The notes under the pieces: generated by a model
The model's database searches: none
The model's input: the letters and a program-made list of their open reading frames with translations, nothing else
What the model was told of the DNA's origin: nothing
DNA from: Rhizomys pruinosus
Taxonomy: Eukaryota; Chordata; Mammalia; Rodentia; Spalacidae
Assembly: GCA_009823505.1 (NCBI GenBank)
Contig: VZQC01006583.1
Location: 232,753 to 296,752, forward strand
DNA length: 64,000 nt
Reading direction: 5' to 3'
Shown here: one piece after another, positions 56,730 through 64,000 of the stretch
How the letters are laid out: the number at the start of each line of letters is the position of its first letter
Position numbering within the stretch: position 1 is the first letter of the stretch
Position numbers and translations under genes: made by a program

Positions 56730-57128
56730 TGTGCTGGATAGGTTTAGTGTCAACTTGACACACCTGGGTTGAGGGAGCCTCAATTGTAATATTGGCTCAG
56801 TTGGCTGTGACTATGTCTGTGGAGTATTGTCTTGATTGTTGAGCAGTGTTGGAGGGCCCAGCTCACCGTGGGTGGTGCCACCCCTGGGCAGGATGTTGTG
56901 TACAGTATAAGAAAGCAGGCTGGGTATGGTTCAAGAGAGCAAAGCAGTAAGAAGCATTCTTCCGTGGCCTATGCTTCAGCTCCTGCCTCCATGTTACTGC
57001 CCTGAGTTTCTAACTTGGGTTTCCTGGGAGACGAACTGTGACCCAGGAGATGTGAACTGGATAAACCCTTTCCTCCTGAAGTTGGTGTTGGTAAGAGTGT
57101 TTTGTCACAGCAATTGAAAAGAAACTAT
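56730..57128 (+). mobile_element. ERVL/MaLR-like solo LTR, second copy
   Basis: Same family as 18103-18510: start 'tgtgctggataggtttagtg', 'gagggcccagctcaccgtgg', 'actggataaaccctttcctc' and the end 'tttgtcacagcaattgaaaa'. The AATAAA position is changed to GATAAA. The 3' boundary is approximate and no duplication is evident. Confidence 0.75.
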
Positions 57129-57599
57129 GTGTTGCTCTTTTTCTCTGAAGTCCTGAATATTGGCAAGAAGTAACAACTGTGTCTCAGAATCAACATTATA
57201 CTCTCTTAGAATTTCTTCCACAGTAGAAATTAGACTATTGCCTATTGATTGTGTTCAGACAATTTCTTACTACATGGGCAGAATCCAGCCAGAGCATTTG
57301 TCAAAATATTACAGAAATTACCTCAAGACCATTTGCTTATATATTCCTATTGCCATCTGATAATTAATGAGGTGGGTCTCCAATGTCCATATTACTCTTG
57401 ACACAACCACCTTCTAAATCCTCTACAGAGGCTCACTAAGATTAGCTTAGAAGTTTCAATGGGTTTTTAGTACAAAGTTCCAAAATGTTCTGCATTATTT
57501 GAAAAACTATATTCTTTTCGGCAATATCATATTTCTGGTACTAATATCTGAATTAGATATTTTCCCTTGTCTAGCATAAAATATATTAACCTAAGTATT
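57129..57599. other. Unassigned sequence
   Basis: Nothing recognised. Short frames only. Confidence 0.4.
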
Positions 57600-57950
57600 A
57601 TATTATTTTGGCTCATGGTTCAAGAGTGCAGGAATTTATTAGATCATGATATACAGACAAAGTATTATGGCTGGAGCTGGACTTTGCCTAATGCTTGAAC
57701 GTGGTTGGTTATATTACCATTCATACAAAGGGATCAGATTTATCATATTTTATCTGCATTCAGGTAGTAATGAGATAGAGTAACAATCTAATTGTGACAA
57801 AACCCCAGCCTTGTCCCAGTGACATAGTGTCCCAGGAAGTCTCCACTTCCTAAAGGTTCCATAAGTCCTATAAACAGCACCAGCAATGGGGGAGTGTGTT
57901 TTCAAATACATGAGCATATGGGGGATAGTTCTCATTCAAGCAATCATACT
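57600..57950 (-). mobile_element. Probable ancient MaLR-type LTR
   Basis: 'tatggctggagctggacttt', then 'gcaccagcaatgggggagtg' and 'tgagcatatgggggatagtt', 'ctcattcaagcaatcat' keep the order of an antisense MaLR LTR with the first end lost. Strongly diverged. Confidence 0.5.
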
Positions 57951-59324
57951 CAGTGATTGTGTTAGTTCTATCATTATGATTTCAAAGTTTCCATTAAATG
58001 CATATGCATAAGTTCCACATATACTATAATTTAGAAATGGATTATCTATTTTTATCATATTCTACAAATTATTATAAAATTTATTTAATTTGAGACCTCC
58101 ATAGTATCACATAATTTATGATTAATTACTATACACACATGCAAAGTCATAAAACAATGTGATCTGCTTTGGATATTTCTGTAAATTGACCTATTCATTC
58201 ACCTTTTTTCATCACTGATCATATCAGTGAGCACAAAAACTAGAATTCTGTTTATTATTTTCCATTCCTATAGATCATATTCCAAAATCTTCATTCTTCT
58301 CCCTTTGTGAGTGCGATATGCTTTGTTTCAACTTGTGTTGATGCACAGGCCTGTAATGTAAGCTCAATAAAGCTATACCAGATTATAATTTGAAATATTG
58401 CTTGGGATACAAATGTTCAAAGGCAAAATGATATAGAATTTTGTGGTAGTAGAGCAATTGTCATGCAGATATGCAGCAGAGTTCATACTCCAGTAAGCAT
58501 ACAAACAGAAACTGAAACAAAAATATTATATTTTTGTCAAAAAATATGATATAAAAGTCATAAATTCTGACTGCAAAAGGATTTTAATTTTGCATAAGAT
58601 GAGCATTAAGATTTCAAGAAACTTTTCTGGGCAGTAAGACTATCTCAGAGGTCTTTCAGGATGAGCTGGTTGATGTATATTTGATTGAGGATTTCCTGCT
58701 TTGCAAACACCCCCAGGTCCCTGGTAGCATAAGTAAGATTTGTGGATTTTTTTCTTCATATTTTATTAGTATTCTCATATCTTGTATTTGACAACCTGAT
58801 GCCCCTCAGTAAGCACAAAAATACAATCTCATCTTTAGGGAAAATTTCATGGATGGAGTTTGAAACTCTTCAAACACATGTAACCTAAAGGAAACTACAT
58901 TTATTTAAATTACAAATTTAAATTTCATTTTGTACTCTAAGAGAAACCAATCTATCTTCCTTGGAAAACAAAGAAAGTGAACTGGATAAGATGAAATAAA
59001 CATTTGAATGTGATGTTCCTGTCTAAAACTCTTGTTTTAGGAGTCCCAAAAAATCAGTTTCTCTAATAAAAATGTCTGATATGAATGGGTTTAGCTTCAG
59101 TAATTTTTACATGGCCTGAAATATTACATGTGGTTTCTACAGAAAGCTTGACTAAGTCATGAGGAAAAATTTTGAGATGTACTTTTTTGTGATGGAATTG
59201 AGTGAGATCATTAGCAATTACATATTGCTTCAACAGCATACAAACTTGAAACTTACTTCAGGGTATGAAGTAGAAAAATATATTTTCTTGTCATGAAAAA
59301 TATAAAATCATGTTTAAATTTTTA
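57951..59324. other. Unassigned AT-rich sequence
   Basis: No gene or repeat recognised over about 1.4 kb. Confidence 0.45.
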
Positions 59325-59515
59325 ATATATTTATTTATTGTGTGTTGTGGGGAAATATACATATTATGGGATTTATGTGGAGGTAATTGGATAATTTGAA
59401 GATATTGGTTCTCTCCTTCCATAATGTGTGTCCCAAGAAACAAAATTGGATCCAGATCACAGGGGAATGGGTCATTTCCTGATAAACCATTTTGCTGCCC
59501 CCAAACACATTATGT
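59325..59515 (-). mobile_element. B3-like SINE, diverged
   Basis: Antisense order 'tatttatttattgtgtgttg', 'gttctctccttccataatgt', 'attggatccagatcacaggg' and 'aaaccattttgctgccccc' fits the B3 family with many changes. Confidence 0.6.
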
Positions 59516-60474
59516 TTTGACTATGTAATTGCTAATATGAATAAATTCTATTAAATAAAATTGAATTTTAAGCTTATAGCCTCTGTTTTGTCAGTTTTCT
59601 TGACTTTAAAAAATTAGCAAACATATTCAACTTGTAAACAGAAATAGATTTTTTTTTTGCATCTTGTTTTGAATGTTTCAGTTCATAATGAAATACCTCC
59701 ATTCTTGGCCTATAGCAAGGCAGCCTGTGGTGATTCAACAACAGGTCTCACAAACACTGTTAATATCACTGGCAGAAATACAGGAAAAGAAGAACAATCT
59801 GTGGTCCCATAATTTCCTTTGAGAATAAAGTACCAATAAGGTAAACGTCAAAATATGTCCCAGGTCCTAAATTCTATCACATCTTATAACAAGCACAATG
59901 AGGAAAAATCCCTATAGTATTTGGGTTTCTTAAGCTAATGAGAGACATTTATATCCAAACTACATGAAGTTGAAGAATGTGTGGTAATGAAGAAGAAACA
60001 TGGTATTGTGTCTTCTGGCATCCAGAAGATTATTCAGAATCCTCCTTCAAAGTAGGATTTCTTGACTATTCCTCACAAATAATCTAATGAATTGTGAGTT
60101 CAAAGCAACAGTGGGATTTATGAAGAAAAATATTGACTATAATTATGAGCATGGGTGGTAAGAAAAGAGCAGGAAGACATAGAAAAATAGTAGTAAATCA
60201 TTCGAGTGAGAATGCATTGATCAAAAATAATCAGTCTCTTAATAATAACGAAATAATAAGCTTTGATAAATTTTAAGGTGATAATACTCAAAGTATTTAA
60301 AGGATTAAGTTTTGAAAAATTTTATTACTGTTATTCCTATCTAAGCAACTCATTCCTTAGTAAATGGGATTAAAACATGGATTTTGAGATCCACCATATA
60401 TGTTTATAGACTAATAAGATAAAAAATCTGTATCATAAGATCTAAGTAATCCTTTTATTATTTTTAAATAAAAT
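59516..60474. other. Unassigned AT-rich sequence
   Basis: No gene or repeat recognised. Confidence 0.45.
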
Positions 60475-60608
60475 ATTGTTACTAGTGTTTTGTGTGCTTC
60501 ATACATCATTTCTCAGTCCAATTTAGACACACTCCCTTTTCCATGCCCCCCCACCCCACCCCAGTTCATGCATTCTGTCATACATGTGTTGCATCTTTTT
60601 CGCCATCT
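60475..60608 (-). mobile_element. L1 3'-UTR-like fragment (left arm of inverted pair)
   Basis: 'gttttgtgtgcttcatacat', the C-rich run at 60544-60562 and 'gttcatgcattctgtcatac' match 55106-55270. It is the antisense arm facing the sense copy at 60728-60872. Confidence 0.7.
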
Positions 60609-60705
60609 TTTTTTTTTTTTTTTTTTTTTTGTCTTTTTCGAACAGGGTTTCCTTGTAGCTCCAGCTGTCCTGGAAATCACTCTGTAGACCAGGCTGGCCT
60701 TGAAA
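60609..60705 (-). mobile_element. B1 SINE, truncated, between the inverted arms
   Basis: A T-run (60609-60630) followed by 'ttcgaacagggtttccttgt', 'ccagctgtcctggaaatcac' and 'gaccaggctggccttgaa'. The B1 5' end is missing, replaced by an A-run (60710-60727). Confidence 0.88.
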
Positions 60706-60727
60706 GCTAAAAAAAAAAAAAAAAAAA

Positions 60728-60872
60728 CCTGAAAGATGCAGGACAGTGATGGCAGAATACATGATCTGGGATGGGGTGGGGGTGGGGGGAAGGTAAAGGG
60801 AAATAGCCTGATCGAATTGGAAAATGATGTCAAAATGCACAAACCACAATAAAATTAAATTAAAAAAAATCT
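60728..60872 (+). mobile_element. L1 3'-UTR-like fragment with G-quadruplex motif (right arm)
   Basis: 'cctgaaagatgcaggacagt', 'ggcagaatacatgatctggg', a run of four G-tracts (60768-60789), then 'aaatgatgtcaaaatgcaca' and an A-rich end. Sense orientation of the family seen antisense at 7.0, 55.1 and 60.5 kb. Confidence 0.7.
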
Positions 60873-60874
60873 CT

Positions 60875-60875
60875 N
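60875..60875. other. Ambiguous base (N)
   Basis: The only undetermined base in the window. Confidence 1.
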
Positions 60876-61410
60876 ATTTAAATAATGTCTTCCAAACTTC
60901 ACTATACTAAACAGTTTTGTAATTTTCTGCTTTTGATCTTACTGTTACACTAAGAACAAGTGCATGTTAGTTATGGTTCTTAGTTGAAACACCTGAATTA
61001 TATCTGTGGAGTTTAAGAAAAACAGTTTTTAGGAGAAATATATTAGCACACTTCAATAGACAAGGTGTTTTGTCCTTCCTGTCAAATACACCAGAATTAT
61101 GTGGATTTAGGAGACAAGATGTACACAGAAAAATGCCCCCCCCGGCAAAAAAAAAAAAAAAGAAGGAGAGGCCATGGCTCCTTTCAGCCAATATAGGAGC
61201 GATCAAGGGTTTTGGGGCCTAGCCGCTGAAAATGAGGGAAACCATAACTGTCATTTGGATTTTGTGATTGTGTTACTTGACTTACCATACCACTTCCAGT
61301 TCTAATAAATTTACCTACAAAATTGCATCACGTAGTCTTTCCTTATTGCTGGTAATTCCTTCGCCTAAAATATTGTGATTAGAATCAATCAGCAATGGAG
61401 CATCGATTTT
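60876..61410. other. Unassigned sequence with A-run
   Basis: No gene recognised. It contains a C-run followed by an A-run (61135-61160). Confidence 0.4.
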
Positions 61411-61647
61411 TTTTTATTTTTTTTTTATTCTTGTATATGTATGAATGAATTATTGCGATGTCGGTCGTAACTAAAGTTCATTTGTGCAACCGTGGAGGTC
61501 AGAAGAGAATGTCAGTATTCCCCAGACCTGGAGTAATAGACGTATTTAGTCAGACTCACATGGGGTGCTGGGGATCGAACCCAGGTCGCCTCTGCAAGAC
61601 AGTCGGTGGCTCTAATAACCTGGGCGAGGCCATCTCTATAGCCCCAG
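61411..61647 (-). mobile_element. B2 SINE with unusual small indels
   Basis: Antisense B2 order is clear: T-rich tail, 'cgtggaggtcagaagagaat', 'ggggtgctggggatcgaacc' and 'gaggccatctctatagcccc'. Several one- and two-base insertions or losses break the usual spacing ('ggtcgcctctgcaagacagt', 'ctctaataacctgggcgagg'). Confidence 0.87.
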
Positions 61648-62426
61648 AGCATTCGATTTATGTGATCTCAGCAAGCATGGGGGATTTTCACCATTCATGT
61701 TCCTTGTAATTTTCTTTATATTGTTAATAGCTTTAGTTTGTTATCAGACTGAAAATATTTATGACATTAATTTATATCAGTTTTTAAATTAATATTAAAG
61801 AAACAAGGTTTTGTTTTTAATGCATATTTTAAATAACAAAGTACATGTAACATGTTGAGAATATGTTGGTTGTTAGTTTTTAAATGGAAACGTTTTTTGT
61901 TGCACTTTAGTTGACTTCATATTTAGTTCTTTGTACTATTTATATTCTATGGTTTAAGTTTTTGTTTAACTTGTTTGAGAACTTTCTCCAATATATTGTG
62001 ATTGTATTCCATTACAATGCTCAGCCATCCTTCTCGCATCCACCCCCCTTCGTCTATCTCCCAAATCTGACTTTCTTTTTTCGTACGACCCATTGTATCT
62101 GGGTCATACTCCCCTGGACTATGTATTAGTTTTGGTCACTTCCCGGAAGTGTAGTCACCCTACTAGGGGTGGTGGTCATACTTTTAGTTTTTTAAAGTTT
62201 TTATTAAATTTTTTGTTTTCATACATAAATATTTCAGCAACATTTTTTAAAGAAGGTCTCATATCTCATAAAGATATGAGACCTCACAAATCAAAGGGAA
62301 AATACAAGTCATAACTTAATAAAGGCTTGTACTTATAATTCGTAAAGAACCTTACCACTCAGTTATGAAAAGGTCAAGGCCTGTAAAATGGCTCAGGGGA
62401 GTAAAGGTGTTCGTTGACAAGGTTGA
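61648..62426. other. Unassigned sequence
   Basis: No gene or repeat recognised. It contains a perfect 12-bp inverted repeat at 62255-62283, described under findings. Confidence 0.45.
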
Positions 62427-64000
62427 TGTTAAGTGTCACTTTTCTGTTGCTGTGATAAAGCACCATGACCAAGGAACTATAAAAGGATAGAGTTTATTTG
62501 TGCTTACGAATTGGCTTCCAGGAATAAGGCCATTGTTGGTGGGGGAGCAGGCAGCTGGAATCTGGAGCAGAGCCGAGGGTCACTCTCGCAAAGACACAGG
62601 AAGCAGAGAGAGAGACTGTGACCCGAGAGCTTTTGTTAAGCTCACTAAGCCTGCCCCAGGATCACACGTTCTTCCAGCAGCACGCACGCACACCCCAAGA
62701 CCTCCACAAAAACAGTGCCACAACTGGGAGAACAAACGTCTGAATACCATAGAGACGTAGGGGACACCATTCAGACCACCACAGTCGCCTCCTGGGCCCC
62801 CATAGGCTCTGACCAAATAAAAGGCAAAATGCATTCAGTCCACCCCCAAAAATCCCATAGTCTCCACCAGTTTAAGCCATTCAAAAGTCCACGGTCAGAA
62901 GTCTTTCTGAGACGCACGGCAATTCTCCGTAACTGTAAGCTTCCTGTAAAAATCAAAGCAATTACATACTGCCTGTGTACAGTGGAACCGAATACACATT
63001 CCCATTTTCCAAAAGGGTAGGAATAGAGGCATAGTGAGGAAATAGCGGACCAAAACAAGACCAAAAACACAGCAGGAGCAAAACACCAAGTCCAGTAGCT
63101 CTATGTGTGCGAACTTCTGGGACTGACTGTCAAAAGGGCTTATATGGCTCAGACTCTTCCAGCTTTGCTTGCAACATACATTCTCTTTCTTAGCCTGGTA
63201 CCACTCACCTGTGTGCAGCTCTCTTGGTAAATATCTCACAGGTCGGCATCTCGAAGGTCTTCTTCGGGTCCGTTCTTGCTGCCAACCAGGACTTCATTCA
63301 CAGCTTCATGCAAATGGCCTATCAGGGTCTCTTTATGAAGGGAGCCCTGCTGCACTCTGCATGACCTTGGCAAGCTCGCTGAAACCATGGAGAGAGAAAA
63401 CCGATGACCCCTTCTCTCACTCGTGCAAAACTTCATTCCTCTAAAGCCAGCACCACGTGAAGAAATTGCCAAATCTGGCTGCAATTTGGGATGGAATCCT
63501 TCGTCATCTTTAACCACAGTTTTGCAATTTTTTCTCCTGCCCTGACTTGTTGGGGTAAAAACGCTTTCAGTATTGTTTGCTTTGACAAAAGCTGGAGGAT
63601 TGCTGGTTGTGGTCTTGCCCTGAAGAACTGATTCTTTTAGTTTCGTTGTAAATCTCCAGGTCTCTCCGTTACATTCTTTAATCTGTTTATGAAAGAGAGC
63701 CTCTCCTTCACAAGCCTTGGCCACACCTTTAAGCTTCCTAGTTACTTTTTCAGATCCAAACTGTACATCTGCATTTCCTTCTGGCCCCATTTGCTCGTTT
63801 TCACTGTAGATTGTATAATATTACACAATTAAAGTACCACACCACCTTTTCTACATTAGGCTGGCTTGAAATATGCCTCTGCCAAAGACTCAGTCATGCA
63901 TTTTCAACTATTGCATCAGCAAGCATTTGGGAGTGTGGCAACTGCTGCCAGCTTTTATCAAATACCTGGTTGCCTGCCCGAGGTCTTTATCCGCCTCTGG
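62427..64000 (-). mobile_element. ORR1-type MaLR element, cut by window end
   Basis: An LTR at 62427-62783 (357 bp, ending 'tcagaccaccaca') is followed by the ORR1 interior in the same order as 26808-28300, without the B1 insertion. The far LTR lies beyond the window. It shows more small indels than the copy at 26.5 kb. Confidence 0.9.
63236..63790 (-). CDS. Open frame in ORR1 internal region, unknown product (184 codons)
   Basis: Same strand and region as the 288-codon frame at 27187-28053. It shares short blocks in the same order (VQFGSE, TRK-KG, KACEGE, GAGFRGMKF, HEAVN), but the stretches between differ and seem locally frame-shifted. No motif recognised. It may be a decayed relic of a gag-like frame or coincidence. 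Confidence 0.25.
   Translation of the reverse strand: MGPEGNADVQFGSEKVTRKLKGVAKACEGEALFHKQIKECNGETWRFTTKLKESVLQGKTTTSNPPAFVKANNTESVFTPTSQGRRKNCKTVVKDDEGFHPKLQPDLAISSRGAGFRGMKFCTSERRGHRFSLSMVSASLPRSCRVQQGSLHKETLIGHLHEAVNEVLVGSKNGPEEDLRDADL

Noticed and set aside
60490..60849. Several overlapping frames on both strands, Phe- or Lys-rich
   Set aside because: They are translations of T/A runs and of the inverted L1/B1 arrangement.
1..64000. Bacterial-type systems (CRISPR, operons, phage, toxin-antitoxin)
   Set aside because: SINE, L1 and MaLR content throughout shows a rodent nuclear genome. No prokaryotic gene organisation is present.

Overview
This window is nuclear DNA from a muroid rodent. 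It carries tRNA-derived B2 and B3 SINEs, 7SL-derived B1 SINEs, ORR1-type MaLR LTR elements and several generations of rodent LINE-1 (L1). The background is AT-rich. B2, B1 and ORR1 together restrict it to mouse-like rodents. The B2 and L1 subfamilies do not look like the youngest Mus ones, and I cannot name a species. I find no host protein-coding exon, no tRNA or rRNA gene and no CRISPR array. Nearly every long open frame is a piece of a transposon or a chance frame.

Layout. 1-9.0 kb: an L1 ORF2 scrap, several B2/B1 insertions (two B2 copies with 15-16 bp target-site duplications), an old MaLR LTR and AT-rich sequence I cannot assign. 9.0-11.3 kb: a (CT)n tract and a 5'-inverted L1. 11.3-15.2 kb: scattered SINEs. 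15.4-30.3 kb: one near-full-length sense L1 (5' region, ORF1, ORF2, 3' end) split by three nested insertions: a B2 that itself holds an ERVL/MaLR-like LTR, a two-LTR endogenous retrovirus-like element of about 6.3 kb with no recognisable coding genes, and a full-length antisense ORR1 with a perfect 5-bp duplication. 30.3-35.8 kb: SINEs and two antisense L1s, one carrying a solo ORR1 LTR and a B1. 35.8-44.8 kb: old antisense L1 pieces, an ORR1 internal fragment and another solo ORR1 LTR. 46.4-48.1 kb: a second, LTR-less copy of the internal region of the 19.6-25.9 kb element. 49.1-55.1 kb: a sense L1 with 5' region, ORF1 and ORF2, interrupted by a second L1 3' end. 55.1-57.1 kb: an antisense L1 remnant, a short GC-rich patch and a second copy of the ERVL/MaLR-like LTR. 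57.1-60.5 kb: mostly unassigned. 60.5-64 kb: an inverted pair of G-rich L1 3' ends, one ambiguous base, a damaged B2 and the start of another antisense ORR1 cut by the window end.

The elements do not act as one system. The window is a record of successive retrotransposition. The observations I rate highest are the nested locus with its reconstructable insertion order, the LTR element whose internal region looks non-coding but occurs twice, the open frame retained in two ORR1 internal regions, and a templated 18-bp inverted duplication inside an L1 reverse-transcriptase region. Family names come from remembered consensus features, not from a database search.
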